The translations under genes and the position numbers were made by a program. Shown here piece by piece: positions 20,937 to 30,298 of a stretch of 64,000 bases of DNA. How positions within the stretch are numbered: the stretch's first letter is position 1; each line of letters begins with the position of its first letter. The notes below the pieces were generated by a model. It ran no database searches, was not told the origin of the DNA, and saw only the letters and a list, made by a program, of their open reading frames with translations. This stretch comes from Gracilariopsis chorda (taxonomy: Eukaryota > Rhodophyta > Florideophyceae > Gracilariales > Gracilariaceae): the NCBI GenBank assembly GCA_003194525.1, contig NBIV01000283.1, positions 1-64,000 on the forward strand. Direction: 5' to 3'.

Positions 20937-22521
20937 TCTGAAACAAGTCAGAGCGACTACTAATGTACTACAATTGTTCATATCAAGGCTCATGGTCTTG
21001 TCCTGGATCATTGAAATCGATTATGCACTCCTGTCCAATAAAAGAGCTCTTGCCGACTGGCGTTTCGGTTGACTCCTTGTACAGTGAGTTTCTCTCTCAG
21101 CTTGGGTATTCTGGACCAGTTCAAGATATGAAATCTTCCTTTTTTCTTCACTGTGTGGCGCGGAAAGGCTCTTTTTGTAGGATATAATCCTTCAACCAAC
21201 ATTTTCCACCGCTTTTCTGTAAATTATACATTACCGCGACGGTGAAACGCGTTCTTCAAGTGCAATGAATAAACGTTTCAGTTTCACAAGGCTTCTGTTT
21301 CGTATCGCGTAGAGCGCAATACGCCCTACGGATGGGCTGAATTGTAGCGTATGAACACGGAAGGTAATGAACCGCTTTCGGCCAGAAAATTACTGCTTCT
21401 TCCGAAGCTGTCAAGATTCTTCGAATGATATTGAACTGATCTTCAGCCGTAATGGTTTGGAAATACCCTAGAGCGAGATATGCTTGGGAGTCACTCATGT
21501 GGTGTGCGTCAGGCTCCTGAACGAACCTGGCTAGGAAGCCATGCACCATGGTTGGATCTTCTCCTGAGAAAATACTCGATTGAAGAGAGGAAGTCATGCT
21601 TTTTATGCACTCCTTAACCTTGCCGGTACCTGGTGCAGACCGAGTAGATGAAATCTCATCCATTTGATAATAACGATGCGATAACAGTTTTCGGTAAAGC
21701 GGATTGGTAGCCTTTAACTCTTTGATAACAAGGTGACGCCTTTCTTTTTCGCGAAGGCGAATGACTTTCTGAGTAGTATAAGTTGCCATAGACTTCGTCC
21801 CACGTTACTTCCTGCATTCGTTATCGCAGTCCGATGAGTCCGGCAAGGAAGTCGCTGAGCTGCGATCAGAAATCAGAATCTAATGAACCCAGATGAAAGT
21901 AGTGAGCATCCTTTTTTTTGGTTAGAAGCCTGTCGTATGTTCGAGCGCCAAATTGATTTGATACAAACTACCTCGTTTTCTGCTTCTGTGGGCGCTTCTG
22001 TAACCATACGTATGGTCACCTCCAGCGTATCCAGACGAACGTGCACACGTTCCAAACCCACCTGGATGCCATTGGAACACCTCTTGTAGTTCTTTATAAA
22101 GGTATCTAGGGCATCCAGACATTGCAAAAACGGAGTTCACGTCTCGACGTAGAAGTCGGATATCTCTCGAGACATCCCGAATGTGCTCATTTTCGACTTT
22201 TTGACGAAGTTCGTTCACCTTTTCGAGGAGAGACACATTAGCAACTTTAGGGAAGTGGGTCATTGACTCCTGTCGAGTTCACTCACCTGACTTCACAAAA
22301 GTGTGAGACGAAGAAAGCGTATCAAACACGGGGGATGGTACCTCCTGGGTTGTAGCCTGTGCTGCAGAAACAACCGAGGGCGTTTTTCGAGTATTCCGAT
22401 CAACTTTATTGTTGTCCAAAACGTTCCGGAACGGACGTCCACGTATTTGGTGCACCACTTTGGGGGACTCACCAATTGCATCGGTAGAACCCATCCGAGA
22501 ATTTGGGGCGGGCAGCGACAT
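20937..22521 (-). mobile_element. gag-like region of a retroelement, broken
   Basis: Minus-strand frames include a start at 22521, a coiled-coil rich part (about 22260-21900: LLEKVNELRQKVENEHIRDV) and a capsid-like helical part (21789-21256) with FSGEDPTMVHGFLARF and RAYCALRDTKQKP. This is similar in plan to retrotransposon Gag. Composition is more AT-rich than the chromovirus to its left, so it may belong to a different element, although it lies on the correct strand and side to be its gag. Broken, with several interruptions. Confidence 0.45.
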
Positions 22522-22537
22522 AATGCATGCCAGTCAA

Positions 22538-22589
22538 CCAGTTCTTTGGAACTTCAAATAACTCTAATCAGAGGTTTCCAAAGAACTGG
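22538..22589. repeat. Inverted repeat
   Basis: Perfect 14-bp arms (ccagttctttggaa / ttccaaagaactgg) are separated by 24 bp, with GTCAAC just outside each arm in direct orientation. It lies just upstream of the gag-like start at 22521. Confidence 0.7.
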
Positions 22590-22795
22590 GTCAACACAAC
22601 AATCTTGATAGATTCTTCCAAGAGCTGGAACCGCACATAAATGCAAAAAGTGATCCACCTGATGTAGTGTAAACTGATTCTAGGTCGGGAAAACTCTTGT
22701 GGAGCAATACCACTACATGAAAAATACTCTCAAGGTGTTCGCCGCTTTGTTCTCTGAAGAGATAGGCTTGGTGACCGGGCTCGCCGTACCACACG

Positions 22796-23343
22796 GTGTT
22801 CGGGTGTCATACAGAGGTGGCTTCTGGCTATACTGACAGAATTGTTACTGAGACTCGGGTTACCAGAAAGCCGACGTATTGCAAAGGTCCGTTTGGGTGG
22901 TGTCCCAAATCACAGAGAATCCAAAGTGAAAATGGAAAAAGAGAGAAAAGAACCAAGGAAAAAGGTACAACCCGGCGGGTCGTGCGGAAAGCCAAAAGAG
23001 ACCTGACAGTGAGGTTGTTTATTCAGCCAGAGCGGAAAAACTCAGTACTCAGTCAAACAACTATATGTTCTCACAATAAGAAAGTAACCAAAACGTTAAA
23101 AACAGTGAACAATGGGCGAACCCACGAGAAAGACAGATCAGCAGTTCTAGGTACTAGGCAAAACCAGGCTTTAAAACAGATAAGAGGTTCTAGGTTATAC
23201 TGCGCAAATGAGAGGAACGAGATCGAATACACTGAAATTCCAGAAGGGGTTGGTCACTTGGAGAAGGCGATAAACTCAAAGCGGAGTCACAGTGTTTTTT
23301 ACTTCAGGGTGAAATGGCAGGGCCCTCCTCTGTTAAGTACTAT
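22796..23343 (+). other. Lys/Arg-rich open frame, possible chromodomain-like tail
   Basis: A 185-codon plus-strand frame has no clear ATG start. The middle is very basic (KREKRTKEKGTTRRVVRKAK). The end reads VGHLEKAINSKRSHSV..FRVKWQGPP, which loosely resembles a chromodomain (strand, turn, then V-K-W-x-G). It could be the displaced 3' tail of the plus-strand gypsy element, but no integrase core is visible before it. Weak call. Confidence 0.22.
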
Positions 23344-23349
23344 GGTCTC

Positions 23350-23502
23350 ATAATAAACCTTAGAGTACTACTACTGAATTGTGCCACACTTTTGGTCCAC
23401 ACGTCTAGTCATTGAGTGGCACGGACATGCTCATAATAAAACTATAGGTAGTACTACTGTAGTGTGCCACACTTGTGACCCACACATTTGTGTCACTGAG
23501 CG
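23350..23502. repeat. Imperfect tandem duplication, period about 82 bp
   Basis: Two units share TAATAAA(C/A)C, GTACTACT(A)CTG, GTGCCACACTT(T/G), CCACAC and CACTGAG-type blocks in the same order (23350-23421 and 23432-23502). Confidence 0.55.
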
Positions 23503-23858
23503 GTTTGGCTGGCCATGGTGCAACACGACATGTGTGAAGCATGCCAGCCATGAAGAACGTCCATACGGGTACCACGGGTCCGTCTATTCCAGATATCATA
23601 GTAATCACCGATGAAGGTTCCAAAAATACAAAATGAAATTCATATCGAATTTCACCCAATATTTCCAAAGGTGCACTCACACCCTAGTTTGACCTATACC
23701 ACAGCGGTGCAAAACCAGTTATGATCCATCTCGCTTAGAGGGTCTAGCCTACCTAAGGATTGCTCTGACAACAAGCAAGTTGGGCCCTTAGAATACATCA
23801 ATAGACGCACATTTATTTCCCTCCAAACGACTAGCCAATGGTAATCAAGGGATTTGCC

Positions 23859-24237
23859 CTACTGGCGCGAATCAGTCGAGCACGTGTATGATCTGTCACT
23901 CTCGACAGCCCCAACTTCTATCAGCCTCGTTGAACCTGTCTCAAACGTGGATATCTCTGACGGCCAGCGAACAGGCAAATACTTGCTGCGTCCAATCACG
24001 CGGTAGTCTTCCAATTCCGTGTACACGGTGTCGATTTTCTGGCCAATGGACCTCAAAATCTCTTCCAAAAAGAACCAGTTGACATTGCCAGGATGCATAT
24101 AAGTGTGCTTCAATGCAGACTGTATGATGCACAATTTTTCCAATAATGTGGCCAAGCGCGGTAGAAATAGCATCCTTACGGTCGGACAAACAGCATAGTT
24201 GTAGGAAGCAAACCTCTGTTTGGGAGATATCGGCCAT
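23859..24237 (-). other. Overlapping unrecognised frames, possible small gene
   Basis: Two minus-strand frames overlap. One starts with an ATG at 24237 (MADISQTEVCFLQLCC). The second, 104 codons in another phase, has the more protein-like composition (NVNWFFLEEILRSIGQKIDTVYTELEDY). They might be one gene with a frameshift or intron. No family recognised. Confidence 0.25.
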
Positions 24238-24240
24238 GGT

Positions 24241-24997
24241 GTTAGAAAATAGTTGAAAAGAAGAAGTAGAGTAAAATGAGGTGTAGGTGGCTGCTTGGAG
24301 AAACGTTTTCCGCGCCTTTAGGGTACGCTCTAGCTTCAGTACACAATCTTCAGCATATTTGACAATAGTTAAAATAGAAACGTAACCTATTCAAACAACA
24401 AAATAAATTACGTATAGTACTACCTACGTATACCCTTCTAACAAAAAATGGTTACATTTTACGTAGTATATACAAAGTATACCTTCTAACAAAAATAGTT
24501 ATACTTTACGTAGCGCATAGGCTGCGCAGTACTGCAGACGTATACCCTTCTAACAAAAATAGTTATAGTTTACGTAGCGCATACGTAGGCTGCGCAGTAC
24601 TGCAATCGTATACCCTTCTAACAAAACTAGTTTTAATCTATTATTGCATAAGTAGGCCATAAAGTTATAGAAACTTAGGACGCTGTAACAAGAATAGGAA
24701 CAAACTATACGTTGCATGCGAAAGTAAATCGTACTCCATATGTATTGACGTCTGAAATCAAGACCGAATAAGAATGCAATACATATGTACTTTGTAAAGT
24801 ACTACGTATGTAAACTATGAAGGTACTGATGGTGTCAGGAACATCTTGAGACAATGAAGACAATATGTATACGTATATGTCAGGCAGGGAACTATTGTTC
24901 AACACCAGTTCTCTACTTAAGTGGCAAAGACGGTACATGTTCCATCGAAAGGTGATCACCAAATCTCTCAATCTCTCTCCCGTTCTCGCAGTCCGAC
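24241..24997. other. AT-rich spacer before the Helitron
   Basis: No gene is seen. It contains the tandem repeats at 24427-24640. The Helitron 5' end (expected to begin with TC) should lie here but could not be fixed. Confidence 0.5.
24427..24640. repeat. Tandem repeat, four partial copies of a roughly 50-70 bp unit
   Basis: Each unit runs CGTATACCCTTCTAACAAAA, then TAGTTATA(C/G)TTTACGTAG. The middle copies add CGCATA(CGTA)GGCTGCGCAGTACTGCA. The palindromes TACGTA and CTGCGCAG recur in the units. Unit starts are near 24427, 24476, 24539 and 24607. Confidence 0.85.
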
Positions 24998-26487
24998 ATG
25001 AGTTCTTCTTCGCATCGACCGCCATCACGACGTGGTGGTCGCCGGTCAAGAGCAGGCCGTCGTCCAAGAGAGAATATACAGCCCGTGCATCATCGATACA
25101 TAACCGATGAGCTTGCGCGGGTGGACGTAGGAACTAAAACCGAGCTTCCTCAAAATTTTATGGAACCTCATAACCCTGAAGAGGTTTACTTGAACTCCTC
25201 TCATTCTTCCGGCATTCAAAAGGAACGAGATAGGACGGTTATGTGGTTTGCTGGGAGACTTCGCAAAGGCATTCACTATGGAGCAAAATATGTCTGGGAT
25301 GCAAGGGCAGAAAATATTCGTCAAGGCCTCGCACGTCCAAGCTCTTCATATCCGGTGTACCAACCAATCACTGGCACACTTCCAGTGTGTTTTTGGACGT
25401 GCGGTGCAAACGGCCATCGAGCACATCGATGTCCTCTCAAAGACTCGGGGTGGGTGCTATGTATTCGTATGTGCAAAAATTGTGGCGCAGTTCTGCTTGG
25501 TGCAGAGACCGAAGGAACATGCTGTGGATATAAAAGCTGCAGATCGCTTGGAGTTTCTTTCAGACTAGTGCATATCAATTCGCAACTTGAAGACATATAT
25601 CGCTTGTGTTCTTTTCAAACGCTATCAACACACTTAAATGTGTTATTTGCAACCGTTGTCACATTCATGGATATGAAGTACGTTTGGGGTGGAGGTCCAT
25701 CATTTCTTCGACTTCAAGGCAATATGTTTCTTTTCGTTCCAGGCCAGGACGTGCACTACACATATTTGTGGTCGGAAGGTCCTCCCAGTCTTAATTCACG
25801 GGTTATTATTCTTCTTTCACGAGGTGAATGGTGTCTAATCCGGATATTCGATACCGCTTGGTTCCAAAGTTGTACGATCCCATGCAACCAAGACCCGATA
25901 TTTTCCGACAGAGATGTAGAAATTTGTTCAGGCCAGACAAAAGTGTTCGCAGGAGATCAAACGCGGACGAGTCTGTCCTGGACATATCTGCAGACGCTAT
26001 TCAGGAAGGAATAGTTGTCCGGAATTATCAAGGTGCCCATGAAGCCCGAATCGAGGTGAGTTTTGGTGCAGAACCGTTACCAGAATACAGCCGAGGCCGA
26101 CCTCTTGCAATGAGAGCTTTCGTCGTAGAGCCAATTGGAATGTTCAGGTCGGAAGCCCCAGTTTCCCAGCTGGTGGGCGGAAAAGAATCCCATCACATGT
26201 CAACCGGAAATCTTCGACGTCGAGTTGCCAAGTACAAGCGTTTGAAGCCTGATGCAATGGAAGCTGAGAAGGGTGCTTTTCCACTGCTCTACATCTACGG
26301 TGAGATTCATGCCCCGTATGATACAGCAACATATATTTCATCGAGAGATGCGAACAACCTATACGAAAGGAGCCTAACATGGGCAGAACACTCTAAGCGA
26401 AGACTGTACACCGATAATGTGCTGCTGAGCTCTTGTACTCTTCTTCAGCAATGGTTGTTTCGTACTAGCACAAACATTGAAGACTGA
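24998..26487 (+). pseudogene. Helitron protein, N-terminal part
   Basis: Begins with an ATG (MSSSSHRPPSRRGGRR), a basic head typical of these proteins. A Cys-rich stretch near 25460-25540 (CKNCGAVLLGAETEGTCC) matches the C-x2-C ... E ... C-C pattern seen before the Helitron-like N-terminal domain. Then the phase changes at least twice. The segment at 25828-26487 (GAFPLLYIYGE and YDTATYISSRDANNLYERS) corresponds to the domain that leads into the Rep region. In this family the full protein nicks, unwinds and copies the element during transposition. Three different phases in 1.5 kb show clear decay. Confidence 0.75.
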
Positions 26488-26718
26488 AGACTTCGTTAAT
26501 TGGAAACAGAAAAGATGAGAATGGTTGACGAACGGGAGCTGCGGGCTGGAACACATACTGGAACAGATGAACTTGGCCCTCCCGGTACCCTCTTCCTTCC
26601 AGGTAATCACAAAACCTCTCTGGCGTACTGGAGACAAAAAAGACTGGATGTGCAAGCAATGGTCTCTCGACTGGGCTCCCCGACGCTTTGCGTCACAGTC
26701 ATAATGAACGTATGGCGG

Positions 26719-27133
26719 TAAGAGATGAAAAGGCTTACTATGGACAACGAAAACACCAGAGCGTTTTCTCTGCAGGTAGACAGAAGCCGTCCTTTTGATA
26801 GGCCAGATCTTATTGCAAGGGTTTACAACCAGTATCCAAATTCAATCATGAAGGATCTACAGAATAATTCAGAATAGCTCTCTGGCTTGAAATGTATTGG
26901 GATTGCCGCCAAACTTGAGTTCCAGGAGAGAAATACTCTACATCGTAACATTCTTCTTTGGTTGGAGGGGGGCGTGATTGAAGATCCTGAGATCATTGAC
27001 ACTTTGATCAAAGCCGAACTGCCTCGGGTTGACTTGACTGAGGACCGGGAACTCCGAAAATTGGTGAAGAAATTCAATATGCACAGACACTCTCCATATT
27101 GCCGTGGTCGTATCTCTGACGGAAGGTGCTGAT
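26719..27133 (+). pseudogene. Helitron Rep (HUH nuclease) region, degenerate
   Basis: The stretch SLQVDRSRPFDRPDLIARVYNQ and, after one stop near 26876, LEFQERNTLHRNILLWLEGG align with the family pattern F-Q-K-R-G-x-P-H-x-H-x-L-L-W. The metal-binding His-x-His is His-Arg-Asn here (26941-26949), so the second His is lost. Further on, ELPRVDLTEDRELRKLVKKFNMH with CRGRISDGRC matches the Cys/His block that follows the nuclease core. A nuclease with this change should not bind its metal normally. Confidence 0.75.
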
Positions 27134-27200
27134 TTGGGAATGATCGACAAGAAATTGTGGCTTAAACAACGATAAATGAGTACAAAAACCGAGTGACCCA

Positions 27201-28352
27201 CCGAAGAAGAAGAACCGAAGATTTGAAAGTGGTTCCCTACAATCCAGATCTCACAATGACGTACAAGGCTTACATCAATTTTGAAAGAACCCAAGGTGGC
27301 AGCGCCGTAGCATAGCTAATGAATTATGCTTTCAAGAATGCCAAAGAACAGGATTTGGTTGTATGAAGTCGAACGGAAAGCCAATCAAATGCACAGAGCA
27401 ACATGTTTCAAAATGAGATCAGGGCGTACATGAGAGCGAGAATGGTGGGCGCGGTTGAAGCTGCGTAGAACCTCTTTGAGTTCAGGCATGTTCGCATCAA
27501 TCTAATTGTACAGGAACTTGACATACATCTCTGTGGAGAGCGACAGGTTTTGATTCGAAACGTAGGACTGCCTAGACGTCTGAAGTCTTCCCTGGTGGAA
27601 GATATTTCAGAAGACCCTCCTGGTACATGGAATTGGACTACATGACATACTACGAGACTGTACGTGTATACGATAAGCTACCCCGCTCTGTACCAGAGTC
27701 TGACTCCACTCGGGATGGAGGAAGTCCACGAATGCACGTCGTGCAGTGATCCGAAAATGATCGAACTGTGACTCGAATTAGATTTGGTTCTCCCGCAAAT
27801 CCCGAACTGTTTGCTCTTCGAATATTGCTTATGACCTCTGCATTCAGCTCTTTTGATGATCCGAAGCATGTTGGGAGTCAACCCTACTCAACTTATAGAG
27901 AAGCGGCAGTAGCCCGTGGAATATATATCCATGGTGACGAGTACGAAACGGCTTTTGATGAGGCAGTAAGATACCATTCTACTCCTTCTGAGCTGCGTTA
28001 CTTGGTCGCTACTTCCTTTCAACAAGGGGTAAATCTTAAAACTGTGATTGAAAAGCACGAACGAGCTATAACTGCAGATATAACCGAGGAAAACAGAGCG
28101 AAAAGAAGAGAAGAATTAATTCGAAGAATCTTTGAGATTTCGGACAGACATGGCTGTCGGCTTATCGGAAATGATCCCCTCTTTCATCATGCTGTATCAC
28201 AACTTCATATCAGAGAGAGCAAACTACAATTAGCAGAGGAACAAGCTGAAATACGTCGCAGCTCCTCTTCGAGGTGCAGAAGAAGGTTAAAAGAGCGATA
28301 TGATGATCTGGAAGAAGGCCAGAAGCAAGTTTTTGACAAAATAATGAGATAA
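27201..28352 (+). pseudogene. Helitron protein, region between Rep and helicase
   Basis: VVPYNPDLTMTYKAYINFE (27230-27290) is the highly conserved link block of Helitron proteins. After several stops, a 194-codon open stretch (27768-28352) has MTSAFSSFDDPKH, YRSTPSELRYLVATSFQQG-like helices and a charged helical tail ending at KQVFDKIMR, just before the helicase. Confidence 0.7.
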
Positions 28353-29809
28353 ATACAATACCAAGAGAAAACGGGAGAGTCTGAAGAATGCAACACCTAC
28401 GGAAGCGTTTTCTTCTTACAAGGACGAGCGGGGACCGGGAAGACCTATCTCCTATCTTTGCTGAGAGATATTGTTGAGCACCAAGGCCTATTGGTGCAGA
28501 TGAAAGCCACAACAGGTATTGCTGCTGCTATATATGAAGGTGGAAAATCTTTGCATAGTTTGCTTGGATTGGGAGTTGTTGAAACAAAGATTCGCAGAGT
28601 AGAGAGCGCCGGACACTTTCCAAGTACGGGCCACGATCACAGACAACAGAACTAATACGAAAGACTGTCTTGCTGGTAATTGATGAAGCTTCAATGTGCC
28701 CGAAAATGCTCTTCAAGATTGTGAATACCGTACTGAAGGACTTCAGAAACTCTATACGAAAGACTTTGGAGGCATGTTCGTATTTATGGCAGGCGACTAT
28801 ATGGAACTGCTTCCAGTGGTTCCAAGAACGAGAATAGTATCCGAAAGGGATGGACCAATTCGTTTTATTCCATTGATTCTCCTACGGGAGCCTCCATGGT
28901 ACTCTTGCGAGCTTTGGGACAGAAGGGTCAAAGATCTTCGCCTTACAGAACAGGTTCGTCAACAAGATGATACAGTTTTTGCAAAAGGTTTGCTCAGTCT
29001 CGGTCGTGGGACGTTTCCAGCATATGAAAGGCTTCCAATCATGTCTACGTCAGATGTACACGAATCATACAAGTTACTTTGGAAATGGTTTACAAAACGG
29101 AAGAAAGAAGATGTCAAGCTCAACTGATTGATTGTTACGCCAACAAACCAATTAGTGGAGGAACATAACCGGAACCCATTGGAGTATTTCCCACAAAGAA
29201 TGTTTGACTTGACGTCTGCAAGGACGATCGTTCCCGACCGAGGGCCAATCGGTGAAAACTTTCACACAAATAGTATCATTAGACCTGAACTGACGTATTA
29301 TTACGCTCCAAATGGAGTCCCACCCACCAACTGAAATTGAAGTTGGGTGTTTCTGTTATACGGATTCGAAATGTACTTCATCCGCATTTGCTGAAGGGAG
29401 GATTTTTATCGTTACCAGCATTTCTCGCAGAGTGATTCGACTTTCGGGCATTGATGAACATGGGGAAATGCAGCAAACCTTTTTACTGCACCGCATTGAC
29501 TTTGTTTTCGAGTTTGCAGATATGAAAATCAAACGTCGACAGTTTCCCATCAGATTGGCATTTGCTGTAACTGTGCGTAAAGCAAAAGAACAAGCGCTGA
29601 AGAAAATAATAATTGACTTTCGAACAAACTTTTGTTCGCTGGGTCAGGTCTATGTTGGTCTTTTGCGTGTCAGAACATCTGATGATGTGTTACTGCTGCA
29701 TAGTGAAGACAAGACGCCCCGAAATGCGCAGGATTTCCATCCATTGCCGGTGAGCATCAAAAACCACGTTCTACAAGAAGCTGTAGACTTTGTAGAGGGG
29801 CGTCATTAG
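28353..29809 (+). pseudogene. Helitron PIF1-type helicase domain, broken
   Basis: Walker A is intact (FLQGRAGTGKTYLLS; GRAGTGKT at 28422-28445). Walker B reads LLVIDEASM near 28680. FVFMAGDYMELLPVV lies near 28780 and LTEQVRQQDD near 28950. The nucleotide-sensing C-terminal blocks follow: IVTPTNQLVEEHN near 29130 and FPIRLAFAVTVRKAKEQALK with GQVYVGLLRVRTSDD at about 29540-29690. These are SF1B PIF1 motifs in order, spread over at least three phases and several stops. The helicase would unwind donor DNA during rolling-circle transposition. Confidence 0.85.
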
Positions 29810-30298
29810 TTTGACATAGTTTAATTTATGCGTAAACGAAAATTTGTACGGATATCTTATGAAAACGTTTGGCTGCGGCGCGAAGCGGCGCCTGTGGCCG
29901 AAGTCCACTTTTCCTTGTATACGTATAAGCATTTCTCTACAGTTTTCGTCACTAACCTGTACGCTGCGCACTTCCACCAATGTCAAAATCGCGGGATTAC
30001 GCGCGGTGTGCTCTGCCACCTCATGGCATCGTGTCAGGCCGGTATCGCTCAAATTTTTCATAAAAGCGTCGTGGAGTGGAGTCAGGTCAATCAAGTACTG
30101 AATTTGTCTTGCATCCTGAGAGGAGCGATACGTGTGCGAACGAACCTCCAACGTACGTGAAACATTTTCTCCGCCAAATGTATGCCATACGTCGTTGCAG
30201 TCTTCACGTTTCTCTCCTTATCAATCTCGGATTCACAAAACAGACTGCGATACTGACGTCAATATTTCGCAAACATCTCTTCCAAAGTCTCTATAACA
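29810..30298 (-). other. Unrecognised minus-strand frame, possible pogo trailing part
   Basis: A 126-codon minus-strand frame (30151-29771) without ATG overlaps the Helitron end and contains QIQYLIDLTPLHDAFMKNLS. No family recognised. Before the hAT insertion this stretch would have continued directly into the DNA just downstream of the pogo-like gene to the right. No Helitron 3' end is visible; a GGCGC/GCGCC hairpin lies at about 29876-29892 but no CTRR follows it. Confidence 0.25.
30291..30298. repeat. hAT target-site duplication, left copy (CTATAACA)
   Basis: The eight bases immediately outside the left terminal inverted repeat are identical to those outside the right one (33069-33076). 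Eight bp is the standard hAT duplication length. Confidence 0.95.

Larger units (their letters stand above)
24998..29809 (+). mobile_element. Helitron (rolling-circle DNA transposon), decayed, ends not fixed
   Basis: All parts of a RepHel protein can be traced in order on the plus strand: N-terminal Cys-rich domain, Helitron-like N-terminal domain, Rep nuclease region, middle region and a PIF1-type helicase. No other element class has this combination. The gene is split by many stops and phase changes, so the copy cannot be autonomous. The 3' CTRR end with its preceding hairpin and the 5' TC end were not identified. Confidence 0.88.

Noticed and set aside
24427-24640. CRISPR-like array
   Set aside because: Units are joined without unique spacers, differ in length and lie in eukaryotic DNA next to a Helitron.
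29876-29892. Helitron 3' terminal hairpin
   Set aside because: A GGCGC/GCGCC hairpin exists, but no CTRR end follows at the usual distance.
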